A DNA stretch of 64,000 nucleotides from Sphingomonas palustris (GCA_026225215.1 JAMFSI010000016.1:1-64000), one strand, 5' to 3'; counted from the first letter of the stretch, positions 34,019 through 44,166 are shown. Numbers and translations are program-made. Notes: generated from the letters alone by a model not told the origin.

Positions 34019-36786
34019 TAGAATTGGGTTCCCACATTGAAAGTGAATGTCTTGGTGTCGTCGCCCACGGCATGGAGCAGCGACTTGGCAATATCGATCC
34101 GGAACGGACCAAAGGGTGAATTCCAGTTAAACCCGACACCGATGGAAATGCGTGGCAGTGGGGTGTCGCCGTAGAAGAACTCCTGGAAAGGCGCGATCGT
34201 CGTGACTACCGGAGAACAGGCAGCAGTGGTCGCACAGGTGGTAGTCGTCTCGGCCACGCCGTTCGAATTCAAGACCTGCGCGCCATTCTGCAAAACGTAA
34301 TATAGCGGCTTGCCCGTAGCACTATCGATCGTCGGAATGGTTTGGGTAATAAACGAGTGTTGGGTTTGGGGATGTACCACGCCAAACACCGCGCCGGCGT
34401 CGAGGAAGAGCGATGGCCGGATACCCAGTTCCTTGGCGCCCGCGCCCAGCGGAATTTCCAGCTCAGCGCGACCCAGATAATAGAAACGGCCGCCGAGGGC
34501 ATCGTCCTGCCAGGTAGTCTTGTCGTTATTGATTTGAAAGCCGTTAGGACCGGGTAGGGGCGCCGTGCCTGTGGCATTGAGCAAAAAGGGCTTGCGGACC
34601 ACCCGCGGTCCGACACCGCGGATGTCGAAGCCATTGATCTGCGGCTCACCGAGATAGAAACGGTCGGTCAACAGAACGTCGTCATCGCCGGCAACATTAC
34701 GCTTTTTCAATGGTTCGATCACGCCACCTTCGTCGGTGATCGAAAAGACGAAGCCCTTGGGCAGTGCGAAATATTGCGAACCACTGGCGCGGAAGCGCAC
34801 ATAAGCCACCGAACCGCCCGCACCAGCGACGTCAACACCGACCGTTACGACATGCCCCTTGGAGGGATGCGCGCGGTTGTCGAGCGTTTCATGGACCAGC
34901 GATGCCCCGATGATCGAACTGGTGCGCTTGCCCTGCTCGTCGCACAGATAGCGCCCGGCCAGCAGCGGGTCGCACTGGTAGGTCTTGGCCGCGTTATTGT
35001 CGTCGTAAAACTGGCCATGATCCAGCGAGACATCATCGACATTCAAGGTGTAACGACCGACCAGCGAGAGATATTCAGTCAGCGGCACGCCGAGCCGCAC
35101 CTGGAAACCGGTAGTATCCTGGCTGTAGATCGAGTTGTTGTTGGTGTTGCCGAGATTGTAATTGTTATAGTCGCGCCGATAGAGGTCAACGCCCAGCGCA
35201 ACGTTGTGATTGAGGAAATAGGGCTCGGTAAAGCTGAGATCGATGCTCTTCGAATAGCGCGAAATGCTGCCGCTCAAGCCTAGTGTCTGGCCCAGACCAC
35301 GGAAGTTGCGCTGCTGGATCGAGGCCTGGAAAATCAGGCTCTCCAGGCTCGAATAGCCGGCCGACAATTGCAGTTCGCCGGTCGGCTTTTCCTCGACATT
35401 GGCTTCGAGGATGATGCGATCGCGGGCGCTGCCCGGCTTTTGCGCGACCTCGAATTTCTCCTGGAAATAACCCAGCGACTTAATGCGGGCCGTCGAGCGC
35501 TTCACTTGCAGCGAATTGAAAGCGTCGCCTTCGGCCAGACGAAACTCGCGGCGGACGACCTTGTCTTCGGTCAGCGTATTCCCGTTGACGTCGATCCGCT
35601 CGACATAGACGCGCGGCGCCTCGGCGATCTGGAAATTGACCCCCATGGTCAGGGTCTTGGGATCGCGCTGGTAATCGGGACGGGCGTCGGCAAAGGCATA
35701 GCCGAAGGCGCCGGCGGTTTCGTTCAGCCGGTCGATCGTATCCTCGACCAGTTTGGCATTATACCAATCGCCCTTCTTCATCGGCAGATTCTTGCTCAAC
35801 GTGGCGCTGTCGAAATCGCGCAGCTGGCTGTCGACCTTGACGTCACCGAACTTGTAGCGCTTGCCCTCCTCGATCACGTAAGTGATGATGAAGTCTTTCT
35901 TGTCGGGGGTCAGCTCCGCCTCGGCCGAGACCACGCGGAAATCGGCATAGCCCTGAGTCAGGTAGAACTGCCGCAGCTTCTGCTGGTCATAAGCCATGCG
36001 ATCGGGATCGTAGCTGGTGCCGCCGCGAAACAGATGCAAAGGCCGCGAGGCATGCGTCAGCATCTCGGCATCGAGCTGGGTATTGGAAAAATGGCTGTTG
36101 CCGATCACATTGATCTGGCGAACCTTGGACTTGGGCCCCTCGGTGATCTCGAAGACGATATCGACACGGTTCTGGTCGAGCAACACCATCTTGGGCTCGA
36201 CCGAAGCGCCGAAACGGCCCTGGCGCTTGTATAGTTCGATGATACGAGCCACGTCGGCACGCACCTTCGATCGCGTGAAGATCTGCCGCGGCGCCAGCTT
36301 GATCTCCGGATTGATCTTGTCTTCCTTGAGGTTCTTGTTGCCCTCCAGGACGATGCGATTGATCACCGGGTTTTCCTTGACGGTGATGACGACCCGGCCG
36401 GAATCATTGCGCACCTGAACGTCGGCAAACAATTCCGTCGCGTAAAGATCCTTCAGCGCCTGATCCGCCGCCGCCTCGCTGTAGGGCTCACCGGCGCGCA
36501 AATGCACATAGGACAGCACCGTATCCGGCTCGAGCCGCTGTGCCCCTTCGACGGCCACGCTCTGGATGATCTGTGCCGGTGAAGCGACGGTCGGCAAAGC
36601 GGCCGCAGCGGGCGGGCCGCTGGATGCGTCAGCGCTGGCGGGCGCGGTATGGGGTTGCCTCGCAGGTGCAGCCTGGGCGGCTTGCGGCATGCCGGCCAGG
36701 ACCGAACTGCCCAATAGCGCCGCGCCGAGGTAAAAATTGCCGCTGCGTCTTGCGCTTTGACCCATATCCCGTCCAATCATCGACAC
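34018..36786 (-). CDS. bamA: Outer-membrane protein assembly factor BamA
   Basis: Core of the beta-barrel assembly machine in the outer membrane. The 922-residue precursor starts near 36786 (MSMIGRDMGQ; the first Met may also be at residue 3 or 8) and has a signal-like helix (about 17-40), an Ala/Pro-rich spacer, five POTRA repeats (about 70-420; for example IQSVAVEGAQRLEPDTV, VRQINVIGNSHFSNTQL, YVERIDVNGNTLTEDKV) and a C-terminal 16-stranded barrel ending in Phe (FTFNVGTQF). The barrel carries the VRGF-equivalent segment FDIRGVGPRV. rseP precedes and skp follows. Confidence 0.95.
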   Translation of the reverse strand: MSMIGRDMGQSARRSGNFYLGAALLGSSVLAGMPQAAQAAPARQPHTAPASADASSGPPAAAALPTVASPAQIIQSVAVEGAQRLEPDTVLSYVHLRAGEPYSEAAADQALKDLYATELFADVQVRNDSGRVVITVKENPVINRIVLEGNKNLKEDKINPEIKLAPRQIFTRSKVRADVARIIELYKRQGRFGASVEPKMVLLDQNRVDIVFEITEGPKSKVRQINVIGNSHFSNTQLDAEMLTHASRPLHLFRGGTSYDPDRMAYDQQKLRQFYLTQGYADFRVVSAEAELTPDKKDFIITYVIEEGKRYKFGDVKVDSQLRDFDSATLSKNLPMKKGDWYNAKLVEDTIDRLNETAGAFGYAFADARPDYQRDPKTLTMGVNFQIAEAPRVYVERIDVNGNTLTEDKVVRREFRLAEGDAFNSLQVKRSTARIKSLGYFQEKFEVAQKPGSARDRIILEANVEEKPTGELQLSAGYSSLESLIFQASIQQRNFRGLGQTLGLSGSISRYSKSIDLSFTEPYFLNHNVALGVDLYRRDYNNYNLGNTNNNSIYSQDTTGFQVRLGVPLTEYLSLVGRYTLNVDDVSLDHGQFYDDNNAAKTYQCDPLLAGRYLCDEQGKRTSSIIGASLVHETLDNRAHPSKGHVVTVGVDVAGAGGSVAYVRFRASGSQYFALPKGFVFSITDEGGVIEPLKKRNVAGDDDVLLTDRFYLGEPQINGFDIRGVGPRVVRKPFLLNATGTAPLPGPNGFQINNDKTTWQDDALGGRFYYLGRAELEIPLGAGAKELGIRPSLFLDAGAVFGVVHPQTQHSFITQTIPTIDSATGKPLYYVLQNGAQVLNSNGVAETTTTCATTAACSPVVTTIAPFQEFFYGDTPLPRISIGVGFNWNSPFGPFRIDIAKSLLHAVGDDTKTFTFNVGTQF

Positions 36787-36959
36787 GGCAGTTCCTGTAT
36801 TATCGCGGCCCGGAAAAACCTCCGGACCGGCTCACCCCCGTGTACGGCATAAGTTGCCCTCGTGGCGGTCGCAGCCCTGTGCCCTATGCCGCCTTGCCAA
36901 TCAAGGCATCATGCCCCGATGTAAGGCTAGCCCCAGTCTTAGCTTGGCAAACTCACGCT

Positions 36960-38072
36960 TTAACTCCCGAACAATTTTAGCGAGGCCAAATCATTAATCG
37001 TCACAAACAGCATCAAACCCAGCACCAGGAACAGGCCGGTACGGAACGCCCACTCCTGACTGCGGATATCGAGCGGTTTTCTCCGAACAGCTTCCGCCAC
37101 GTAGAAAGCCAGATGCCCGCCATCCAGGGCCGGAATTGGCAGGAGGTTGATGAATGCCAAATTAATCGAGATGAAGGCGGCGAAATAGACGAACTCCGCC
37201 CAGCCCAATGTCAGCTGCTCGCCCGAATATTGGGCGATCTTGATCGGTCCGCCGAGTTCCTTCACCGAGCGCTTGCCGTCGGCGATCTGGTGAATGCCAG
37301 TGAACATCAGGTGAAATATGCCGACGCCCTGGTTGAACGACAGCTGCGCGGCTTCCACAGGCCCGGCACGCACCAATTGCGGCTTGCCGGCGCCCACGCC
37401 GATCTGGCCGATATCGGCCTCATTGCCGAATTCATCATGCCGTTTGCTCGTGGCGATCTGCAAGCGGACGGTCAGCGGCTTGCCGGCACGGTTGGCGGTA
37501 ATCGTCAGAAAATCGCCGGCGTAAGGCGCGACCTTCTCGCGGATTTGATCGAAACTGGTGATGGGATCGCCATCGATCGCGACGATCCGATCACCGATGC
37601 GCAGGCCCGCCGCGCGTGCCGGGGAAGGATCGGCGAAAGCGGCGATGACCGGCGGCGCCACGACCCGGCCATAACCGACATTGAACGCGAAGAAGATGAT
37701 GAACGCCACCAACAGATTGGCAACCGGCCCCGCCAGTACGATCAGCGTCCGCTGCCACAGCGGTTTGAAGTAGAATACGCCTTCGCGTTCCGCCGGGCTG
37801 AGCCGGGCCACTTCCTCGGCCGGCATGCCAACGGCGTTAACATCGCCGGCAAATTGGACATAACCGCCCAACGGCAGCATCGCCACTTTCCAGCGAGTGC
37901 CGCGACGATCGGTCCAGCCAAATAGCTCGCGGCCGAAACCGATGGAAAAGGCATCCGCCCGCACCCCGCACCAGCGCCCGACCAGATAATGGCCCAGCTC
38001 GTGGAGCACGATCAACGGCCCCAGCATCAGCAGGAACGCAAAGACAGTCAAAAACAGCGAAGGTTGGTGCAT
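36960..38072 (-). CDS. rseP: Site-2 intramembrane metalloprotease RseP
   Basis: Zinc protease that cleaves anti-sigma factors and signal-peptide remnants within the inner membrane. The 370-residue protein has HELGH at His24-His28 in the first membrane helix (PLIVLHELGHYLVGRW), a single PDZ domain (about 130-205, ARAAGLRIGDRIVAIDG), and the second motif NLLPIPALDGGHL (about 312-324) with the zinc-ligand Asp. E. coli RseP has two PDZ domains; one is usual here. It starts 2 nt after dxr and lies 173 nt before bamA. Confidence 0.94.
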   Translation of the reverse strand: MHQPSLFLTVFAFLLMLGPLIVLHELGHYLVGRWCGVRADAFSIGFGRELFGWTDRRGTRWKVAMLPLGGYVQFAGDVNAVGMPAEEVARLSPAEREGVFYFKPLWQRTLIVLAGPVANLLVAFIIFFAFNVGYGRVVAPPVIAAFADPSPARAAGLRIGDRIVAIDGDPITSFDQIREKVAPYAGDFLTITANRAGKPLTVRLQIATSKRHDEFGNEADIGQIGVGAGKPQLVRAGPVEAAQLSFNQGVGIFHLMFTGIHQIADGKRSVKELGGPIKIAQYSGEQLTLGWAEFVYFAAFISINLAFINLLPIPALDGGHLAFYVAEAVRRKPLDIRSQEWAFRTGLFLVLGLMLFVTINDLASLKLFGS

Positions 38073-38074
38073 GT

Positions 38075-39232
38075 TCAGACCAGTTCCAGCAGTTCTTGCG
38101 CGCGGGCACGCGCCTCGCCATCGATCGCCAGGACGTCACCCAGCGCGGTCGGCGCGCTGGGTGCATAACGGCCCAGCACCTCTTCCGCCATCGCCGCGAT
38201 CCGAGTGAAGCCGACCCTGCCCGCGAGGAAAGCAGCCACGGCGACCTCGTTCGCGGCATTCAGCACCGCCGGCATCGCGCCTCCGGCCTGCGCCGCCTGG
38301 CGGGCCAGACGCGTTGCCGGGAACCGGATTTCATCGGGCGCACGGAAGGTCAATTCGCCGATCTCGGCCAAATCCAGCGGTGCGCAAGGCGTGGTCATCC
38401 GCCGCGGCCACGCCAGCGTCGATGCGATCGGCACGCGCATATCGGACGGGCCAAGCTGCGCCAGCGTCGAACCGTCACGATATTCAACCATCGAATGCAC
38501 CACCGATTGCGGATGGACGATGATCCGCAGCCGCTCCAACCCGACCGGAAACAGATGAAACGCCTCGATCAATTCGAGACCCTTGTTCATCATCGTCGCC
38601 GAATCGACGCTGATCTTGGCGCCCATGTCCCAGTTGGGATGCTTGACCGCCTGCGCCGGGGTCGCGGCGACGAGCTGCTCGATCGACCAGTCCCGAAACG
38701 GCCCACCGCTGGCGGTGAGCGTGATCCAGCGCACGTCAGCGGGATCATTGCCGTGGAGGCATTGGAAAATGGCGTTGTGTTCGGAATCGACCGGCAGCAG
38801 CGTCGCGCCGGAACGGGCTACGGCGGCGGTCATCACCTCGCCGGCCGAAACCAGCGCCTCCTTGTTGGCCAGCGCCACCGTCCTGCCTTGTTCGATCGCG
38901 GCCATCGTCGGCGCGAGGCCGGCACAACCGACGATCGCGGCCAAGGTAATATCGGCACCCCGCGCCGCGGCCTCGACCAGCGCCGCCGGCCCACCGACGG
39001 CCTCCACGGTCGACCCTGCCAGCGCCGCCCGCAATTCGGGCAAGTGGCTTTCGTCCGCGATAACCGCAATCTCGGCGGAAAATTCACGCGCCAATCGCGC
39101 GAGGTCGGCAGCCTGGCTATGCGCCGTCAGCGCGACCACCCGCCATTGCTCAGGTTCGCGCCGGATCAGATCGAGCGTGGAAGCGCCCACGGAGCCGGTT
39201 GCGCCAAGGATTGAAATCGAACGAATAGTCAC
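38075..39232 (-). CDS. dxr: 1-deoxy-D-xylulose 5-phosphate reductoisomerase
   Basis: Second step of the non-mevalonate isoprenoid pathway. The 385-residue protein starts at a GTG that overlaps the cdsA stop. It has the NADPH motif ILGATGSVGASTLDLI (about 8-23), LANKEALVSAG (about 118-128), the metal-binding DSEHNAIFQCL (about 149-159), the flexible loop ASGGPFRDW (about 177-185) and KHPNWDMGAKISVDSATMMN (about 201-220). It lies in the uppS-cdsA-dxr-rseP order common to proteobacteria. Confidence 0.96.
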   Translation of the reverse strand: MTIRSISILGATGSVGASTLDLIRREPEQWRVVALTAHSQAADLARLAREFSAEIAVIADESHLPELRAALAGSTVEAVGGPAALVEAAARGADITLAAIVGCAGLAPTMAAIEQGRTVALANKEALVSAGEVMTAAVARSGATLLPVDSEHNAIFQCLHGNDPADVRWITLTASGGPFRDWSIEQLVAATPAQAVKHPNWDMGAKISVDSATMMNKGLELIEAFHLFPVGLERLRIIVHPQSVVHSMVEYRDGSTLAQLGPSDMRVPIASTLAWPRRMTTPCAPLDLAEIGELTFRAPDEIRFPATRLARQAAQAGGAMPAVLNAANEVAVAAFLAGRVGFTRIAAMAEEVLGRYAPSAPTALGDVLAIDGEARARAQELLELV

Positions 39233-39999
39233 AAAAGCTTTACCATCCCCGCCGCTATACCCGTCACAAACAGCACCGCCAGCAACCCGTCGACCCGATC
39301 GAACAGACCGCCATGTCCCGGGATCAGGCTGCCAGAGTCCTTTACACCCGCGCGACGCTTCATCCAGCTTTCAAAGAAGTCACCCGTCTGGGCGATCACC
39401 GCGATCAGCGCGCCGATGATCAGGCTTTGGCCAATCGCCACGCCCCAATGGATCGGCAACACCGGGCCGGCGAACATGCTTCCCGTCTTTCCGGCCATTT
39501 TTTCAGATTGCCAGCCCACTTGCCAGTACAACGAGCCCAACGGCACCAAACTCGCGCCGAGTATCCCACCGGCCAGTCCGGCCCAGGTCTTGCTCGGACT
39601 GATGCGCGGCGCGATCTTGGGGCCGCCGAAAGTGCGGCCAGCAAAATAGGCGCCGATATCGGTGGCAATCACCGCCAGCACCAACTCAAAGCCGATCACC
39701 GTCAATAATGGAAACAGGCGCAAGATCAGCAGCGTTACCGCAGCGATGCCGACATAGATCGCGCCCGCCAAAACGCAGATCAAGCGGGACCACCATTTGA
39801 AGGTAATCGCGCGAACGAGCCCTTCCCATTCCCAGAGCACGCCAAAGGTCACCAATGCGACGAATGCGATCCAGGCATAGCCGCCCAACCACAAGGCGGT
39901 ACCCGCCACCAGCACCATCACGACAGCCGAAAGCGTCCGCACGCCGAGATCGGACTTCTTGCCAGGCGGGGCCAAACCCGCCTCGTCAGGCACCGCCAA
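39229..39999 (-). CDS. cdsA: Phosphatidate cytidylyltransferase
   Basis: Makes CDP-diacylglycerol from phosphatidic acid and CTP in the inner membrane; the product feeds PssA encoded at 44.7 kb. The 256-residue protein has seven or so hydrophobic helices and the CDP-alcohol signature near the end (SWMKRRAGVKDSGSLIPGHGGLFDRVDG, in parts), preceded by DIGAYFAGRTFGGPKIAPRI and SPSKTWAG. The frame opens with TTG at 39999, overlapping uppS by 14 nt; a GTG two codons later is also possible. Confidence 0.93.
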   Translation of the reverse strand: MAVPDEAGLAPPGKKSDLGVRTLSAVVMVLVAGTALWLGGYAWIAFVALVTFGVLWEWEGLVRAITFKWWSRLICVLAGAIYVGIAAVTLLILRLFPLLTVIGFELVLAVIATDIGAYFAGRTFGGPKIAPRISPSKTWAGLAGGILGASLVPLGSLYWQVGWQSEKMAGKTGSMFAGPVLPIHWGVAIGQSLIIGALIAVIAQTGDFFESWMKRRAGVKDSGSLIPGHGGLFDRVDGLLAVLFVTGIAAGMVKLL

Positions 40000-40732
40000 A
40001 GCGACGCTCCCGCTTGCCGAAATGCGCCAGCGCTTCTTCGAGATGGGCAGGCGTGAAATCGGGCCAATGGACGTCGGTGAACCACATCTCGGCGTAAGCC
40101 GCCTGCCACAACAAGAAATTCGACAAGCGGATTTCCCCCGAAGTGCGGATCAGGAGGTCGAGCGGCGGCAGGCCGGCGGTGTCCAACTCGGCCGAGATAC
40201 TCTCCGGCGTGACCGGGCCCTTGGCGGCAGCCTTGGCTGCGGCGCGCGCGATCTCGTCCTGGGAGCCGTAATTCAGCGCAATCACCAGCGTGACCCCGGT
40301 ATTCGCGGAAGTGCGCGCCAGTGCCTGCTCGATCAGCGCCACCACGTCGGGCGGAAAGGCGCGGTAATCGCCGATGATCTGCAAGCGGACGTTGTTGGCG
40401 CAGAATTCATCGAGATCGCTGAGGATGAAGCGCTTGAGCAAGCCCATCAGCGCGGCGATCTCTTCCTCGGGCCGGCGCCAGTTCTCGGTGGAAAACGCAT
40501 ACAGCGTGAGCGCATCGAGCCCCATGCCTTGCGCCGCGCGAACGATGCGGCGCACCGCTTCGACCCCACGCTGATGGCCGACAACCCGCGGCAGCAGACG
40601 TTTCCGCGCCCAGCGACCATTGCCGTCCATGATGATCGCAACATGGCGCGCGCCGCGCCCATCGACGCGCTCCCGGTCTTGCCCGGTGTCGGGCTCGACG
40701 ATGCAATGGGTGGAGGTTGCCCCCGCGGTCAC
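39986..40732 (-). CDS. uppS: Undecaprenyl diphosphate synthase (cis-prenyltransferase)
   Basis: Makes the C55 lipid carrier for peptidoglycan and other envelope polymers. The 248-residue protein starts at a GTG overlapping the frr stop. It has the catalytic Asp in [16 protein letters not shown] (about 29-44), [14 protein letters not shown] (about 74-87) and the C-terminal [19 protein letters not shown] with TDVHWPDF. The N-terminal extension of about 28 residues is weakly conserved, so a later start is possible. Confidence 0.95.
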   Translation of the reverse strand: MTAGATSTHCIVEPDTGQDRERVDGRGARHVAIIMDGNGRWARKRLLPRVVGHQRGVEAVRRIVRAAQGMGLDALTLYAFSTENWRRPEEEIAALMGLLKRFILSDLDEFCANNVRLQIIGDYRAFPPDVVALIEQALARTSANTGVTLVIALNYGSQDEIARAAAKAAAKGPVTPESISAELDTAGLPPLDLLIRTSGEIRLSNFLLWQAAYAEMWFTDVHWPDFTPAHLEEALAHFGKRERRFGGA

Positions 40733-41286
40733 TTGCCGAGAATTTCCTTTTCCTTGCCCGCTGCCGCCTCGTCCGCCGCCTTGATCATGTCGTCGGTCAG
40801 CTTCTGGACGTCGGTTTCGGCGCGCTTGCGATCATCCTCGGAAATGATCTTCTTGTTTTCATCGGCCTTCAAGGCTTCCATGCCGTCGCGGCGGACATTG
40901 CGGATCGCAATGCGGGCGTTTTCGGCATATTTCCCGGCGAGCTTGGCCAGTTCCTTGCGGCGTTCCTCGGTGAGATCGGGGATCGGCAGTCGCAGATTAT
41001 TGCCGTCGTTGATCGGGTTGAGCCCCAGTCCGGCCGAACGGATGGCTTTTTCCACCGGACCGACGTTGGATTTGTCCCACACCTGGACCGACAGCAGGCG
41101 CGGTTCGGGCGCCGACACCGTCGCCACCTGGCTGAGCGGCGTATGCGCGCCATAAGCCTCGACCATGATCGGATCGAGCAAAGCGGTATTGGCGCGGCCG
41201 GTGCGCAGCCCGCCAAGGTCGCTCCTGAGCGATTCCACCGCGCCCTTCATCCGGCGTTCGAGATCAGCCTTGTCGAATTTGGCCAT
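40729..41286 (-). CDS. frr: Ribosome recycling factor
   Basis: Splits the post-termination ribosome together with EF-G. The 185-residue length is standard. Seen: [20 protein letters not shown] helix, [19 protein letters not shown] (about 27-45), [14 protein letters not shown], and the C-terminal three-helix bundle ending [15 protein letters not shown]. It lies 13 nt after pyrH and overlaps uppS by 4 nt, in the conserved rpsB-tsf-pyrH-frr order. Confidence 0.97.
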   Translation of the reverse strand: MAKFDKADLERRMKGAVESLRSDLGGLRTGRANTALLDPIMVEAYGAHTPLSQVATVSAPEPRLLSVQVWDKSNVGPVEKAIRSAGLGLNPINDGNNLRLPIPDLTEERRKELAKLAGKYAENARIAIRNVRRDGMEALKADENKKIISEDDRKRAETDVQKLTDDMIKAADEAAAGKEKEILGK

Positions 41287-41299
41287 TTGTCAGCTTCCC

Positions 41300-42052
41300 T
41301 TATGCGCCTTCGCGCGTGCCCTGCGAATTTTGGCGCGCGCCCTGCACGATCGTTCTGATGCCCGATCCCGATAGCACCTGCGCCAGATTGCCCTTCTCCC
41401 GGATCGAAAAGACCACGATCGGAATGGCATTATCGCGGCACAGGGCGACGGCCGAGGCATCCATCACCTTCAGATTATTCGCCAGCACCGTATCATAATC
41501 TATCGTGTCATAGCGAACGGCATCGGCGTCAGTCTTGGGATCGGCGCTGTAAACACCGTCGACGCTGGTGCCCTTGAACAGCGCATCGCATTTCATCTCC
41601 GCCGCGCGCAGAGCCGCGCCGCTGTCGGTGGTGAAATAGGGGCTGCCCACGCCGGCGGCAAAAATCACCACGCGGTTCTTTTCGAGGTGGCGTTCGGCGC
41701 GGCGCCGGATCACCGGCTCGCATACCGCATCCATCTGGATCGCCGATTGCACGCGGGTATGGACGCCTAATTGTTCGAGCGCGTTTTGCATGGCGAGGGC
41801 ATTCATCACCGTCGCCAGCATGCCCATATAATCGGCCTGGGCCCGGTCCATGCCTTTGGCCGCGCCGGCCATGCCGCGGAAAATATTGCCGCCGCCGATG
41901 ACAAGGCAGATCTCCAGCCCGGTATCGCGGGCCTGTTTCACTTCCTTGGCCATTTCGGCGACGAATTCGGGGTCGATGCCGAAAGGCTGGTTCCCCATCA
42001 ACACTTCGCCCGAAAGCTTGAGCAGGATCCGCTTGAGCCGAGGAAGCGCCAT
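41300..42052 (-). CDS. pyrH: Uridylate kinase
   Basis: Hexameric bacterial UMP kinase of the amino-acid kinase fold. The 250-residue protein starts [20 protein letters not shown], has GGGNIFRG (about 53-60), the UMP-site segment [20 protein letters not shown] and the ATP-site region [17 protein letters not shown] and [11 protein letters not shown]. It follows tsf after a 175-nt gap that has a terminator-like hairpin. Confidence 0.97.
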   Translation of the reverse strand: MALPRLKRILLKLSGEVLMGNQPFGIDPEFVAEMAKEVKQARDTGLEICLVIGGGNIFRGMAGAAKGMDRAQADYMGMLATVMNALAMQNALEQLGVHTRVQSAIQMDAVCEPVIRRRAERHLEKNRVVIFAAGVGSPYFTTDSGAALRAAEMKCDALFKGTSVDGVYSADPKTDADAVRYDTIDYDTVLANNLKVMDASAVALCRDNAIPIVVFSIREKGNLAQVLSGSGIRTIVQGARQNSQGTREGA

Positions 42053-42186
42053 GAAAACCGTTTATACCCTATCCAACCACGACACCGAGATGCTGCGTAT
42101 CGCTCTGGCCATGCGCCAAGCCGATAACGCGGGCCCTTATACCCGGAACCGGGGCGCTGCCAAGGGTGGGCAACTTGGGCAAACCT

Positions 42187-42220
42187 GCGTTGCCCGACCG
42201 CGACTGCGACCGGGCAACGC
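42187..42220 (-). terminator. Hairpin after tsf
   Basis: GCGTTGCCCG (42187-42196) pairs with CGGGCAACGC (42211-42220), 7 nt past the tsf stop. On the minus strand it is followed by AGGTTTGCCC, not a clean U-run, so it may be a partial terminator or RNA-stabilising 3' hairpin between tsf and pyrH. The remaining gap to pyrH shows nothing else. Confidence 0.55.
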
Positions 42221-42227
42221 AAGATTT

Positions 42228-43154
42228 TTACTTGATGCCGGCCGCCGCGGCGACTTCGGCAGCAAAGTCGGTCTCGGCCTTTTCGATGCCCTCACCCAGC
42301 TGGAAGCGCACATAATCGACCAGCACGATCTTGGTGCCGGCAGCCTTACCGGCCTGCTCGACGATCTGGGCAACCGGGGTTTTGTTATCCATCACGAACA
42401 GCTGCGACAGCAGCGCGTTTTCCTTGCCATATTTGGCAACCGCGCCATCGACCATCTTGGCTTGAACCTCGGCGGGCTTGCCGCTTTCGGCGGCCTTTTC
42501 GGCGGCGATCTTGCGTTCGCGCGCGATCAGCTCGGGATCGAGACCATCGGCATTCAGCGCCAGCGGGAAGGCAGCGGCGATATGCATGGCGATCTGCTTG
42601 CCCAGCGGTTCGAGCACATCGGCGCCCGCTTCGCTCTCGAGCGCGACCAGCACGCCGATCTTACCGAGCAGCGGCGCGGCGGCGTTGTGCATATACGGCA
42701 CGACCAGACCTTGCGACACCGACACCTGCTTGATGCGGCGAAGCTGCTGGTTTTCGCCGATGGTGGCGACATTATTGGTGAGCTTGTCGCTGACCGTGCC
42801 GCCACCAGGATAGGCAGCAGCTTTCAGCGCTTCGACGTCCTCGCTGGCGAGGCCCAGCGCCACTTCGGTGGTCTTGCGCACGAAGTCCTGGAACTGGTCG
42901 TTCTTGGCGACGAAGTCAGTCTCGGAATTGACTTCGACGGCAACACCCTTGGTGCCGGCCACGGCCACGCCGACCAGACCCTCAGCGGCGGTACGGCTCG
43001 ACTTCTTGGCGGCAGCGGCCAGACCCTTGGCGCGCAGCAGATCGACGGCAGCTTCCATCTCGCCGCTGGTCTCATCCAGGGCCTTCTTGCAATCCATCAT
43101 GCCGGCGCCAGTGCGCTCACGCAGGTTCTTCACGTCGGTGGCGGTATAAGCCAT
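42228..43154 (-). CDS. tsf: Translation elongation factor Ts
   Basis: Nucleotide-exchange factor for EF-Tu. I start at ATG 43154 ([20 protein letters not shown]) with GAGAGGA upstream; the frame is open further 5', but that covers only the repeat element and rpsB shadow. The 308-residue chain has the N-terminal UBA-like domain with [13 protein letters not shown], the Asp-Phe motif TDFVAKND (about 80-87), and the core, dimerisation and C-terminal modules. Transcribed after rpsB across a 253-nt structured gap. Confidence 0.96.
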   Translation of the reverse strand: MAYTATDVKNLRERTGAGMMDCKKALDETSGEMEAAVDLLRAKGLAAAAKKSSRTAAEGLVGVAVAGTKGVAVEVNSETDFVAKNDQFQDFVRKTTEVALGLASEDVEALKAAAYPGGGTVSDKLTNNVATIGENQQLRRIKQVSVSQGLVVPYMHNAAAPLLGKIGVLVALESEAGADVLEPLGKQIAMHIAAAFPLALNADGLDPELIARERKIAAEKAAESGKPAEVQAKMVDGAVAKYGKENALLSQLFVMDNKTPVAQIVEQAGKAAGTKIVLVDYVRFQLGEGIEKAETDFAAEVAAAAGIK

Positions 43155-43182
43155 GTCCGCAATCCTCTCGATAGGTGTACTT

Positions 43183-43206
43183 GCGCCGGCCCCGTGGGGC
43201 CGGCGC
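43183..43206 (-). promoter_or_regulatory. Strong hairpin just upstream of tsf
   Basis: GCGCCGGCCCC (43183-43193) pairs with GGGGCCGGCGC (43196-43206) with almost no loop, 29 nt before the tsf start codon. A second hairpin lies at 43223-43251 (AGCAAGG..TCGG with CCGACCTTGCT, one bulged G). A partial terminator in the rpsB-tsf gap that lowers tsf relative to rpsB is known in E. coli; a like role here is inference. Confidence 0.55.
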
Positions 43207-43264
43207 ATGGCAGTGTGATGACAGCAAGGGTCGGTTGAAGCCGACCTTGCTTTAGATTCTGATA

Positions 43265-43400
43265 CGAAATTCGCAAAAGAGCGAATTTCGCAGTCTGTGC
43301 CGTCCTGCTCCCCCGGCCCGACCACCCATTGAAGGTACCCTGTGGGTGGTCGGGCCGGGGGAGCAGGACGGCACAGACTATCCGAAACGAAGTTTCGGAT
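43265..43400. repeat. Three-hairpin palindromic element B (between rpsB and tsf)
   Basis: Three stems: 43265-43274 with 43281-43290 (CGAAATTCGC/GCGAATTTCG); a perfect central 36-bp stem 43293-43328 with 43343-43378 and a 14-nt loop TTGAAGGTACCCTG (43329-43342); and 43380-43388 with 43392-43400 (ATCCGAAAC/GTTTCGGAT). On the transcribed strand it begins 8 nt after the rpsB stop. The loop is the exact reverse complement of the loop of element A, the inner 19 bp agree save one compensated pair, and the outer 16-17 bp differ completely but still pair. Confidence 0.93.
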
Positions 43401-43407
43401 CAGACAA

Positions 43408-44166
43408 TTATGCTTCGGCGACTGCTTCTTCGGCCAGCGGTTCGGCGAACGCGCCGATGTCAGCGCCAGATTCGACCACCGCTTCACGGCCACCCTTCTT
43501 GGCAGCCTGAGCGATCGAGTCGCAGTACAGACGAAGCGCGCGGCTGGCGTCGTCATTGGCCGGGATCGGGAAGGAAATCCCCGCCGGATTGACGTTGGAA
43601 TCGAGGATCGCCACCACCGGGATGCCCAGCACATTGGCTTCCTTGATCGCCAGCTCTTCCTTGTTGGCGTCGATCACGAACATCACGTCGGGAATACCGC
43701 CCATGTCGCGGATACCGCCGAGCGACAATTCAAGCTTGTCGCGCTCGCGCGTCAGCTGCAGCACTTCCTTCTTGGTCAGACCGGCGGTGTCACCCGAAAG
43801 CTGCTCTTCCAGCGTCTTGAGGCGCTTGATCGAACCCGAGATGGTCTTCCAGTTAGTGAGCATGCCGCCCAGCCAACGGTGATTGACGAAATGCTGACCG
43901 CAAGCGCGCGCGGCATCGGCGATCGGTTCCTGCGCCTGGCGCTTGGTGCCGACGAACAGCACCTTGCCGCCCGCCTGGACGGTGGACGAAACGAAATCGA
44001 GCGCGCGTGCGAACAGCGGCACGGTCTGCGACAGATCGAGAATGTGGACGCCGTTACGCGCCCCGAAGATATAGGGCTTCATCCGCGGGTTCCAGCGGTG
44101 GGTCTGGTGGCCGAAGTGTGCGCCGGCCTCGATCAATTGCTGCATGGAGACGACAGGAGCCGCCAT
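43408..44166 (-). CDS. rpsB: 30S ribosomal protein S2
   Basis: A 252-residue ribosomal protein. ATG 44166 ([20 protein letters not shown]) is preceded by GGAAGGA at proper distance; the longer frame has no support. Conserved parts: [71 protein letters not shown] and [16 protein letters not shown]. The Glu/Ala-rich C-terminus ([13 protein letters not shown]) is typical of alphaproteobacterial S2. It heads rpsB-tsf-pyrH-frr. Confidence 0.97.
   Translation of the reverse strand: MAAPVVSMQQLIEAGAHFGHQTHRWNPRMKPYIFGARNGVHILDLSQTVPLFARALDFVSSTVQAGGKVLFVGTKRQAQEPIADAARACGQHFVNHRWLGGMLTNWKTISGSIKRLKTLEEQLSGDTAGLTKKEVLQLTRERDKLELSLGGIRDMGGIPDVMFVIDANKEELAIKEANVLGIPVVAILDSNVNPAGISFPIPANDDASRALRLYCDSIAQAAKKGGREAVVESGADIGAFAEPLAEEAVAEA

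Noticed and set aside
42228..43634. A 468-codon frame as an N-terminally extended EF-Ts
   Set aside because: The extension translates the palindromic element and part of rpsB; EF-Ts starts at 43154 with a ribosome site.
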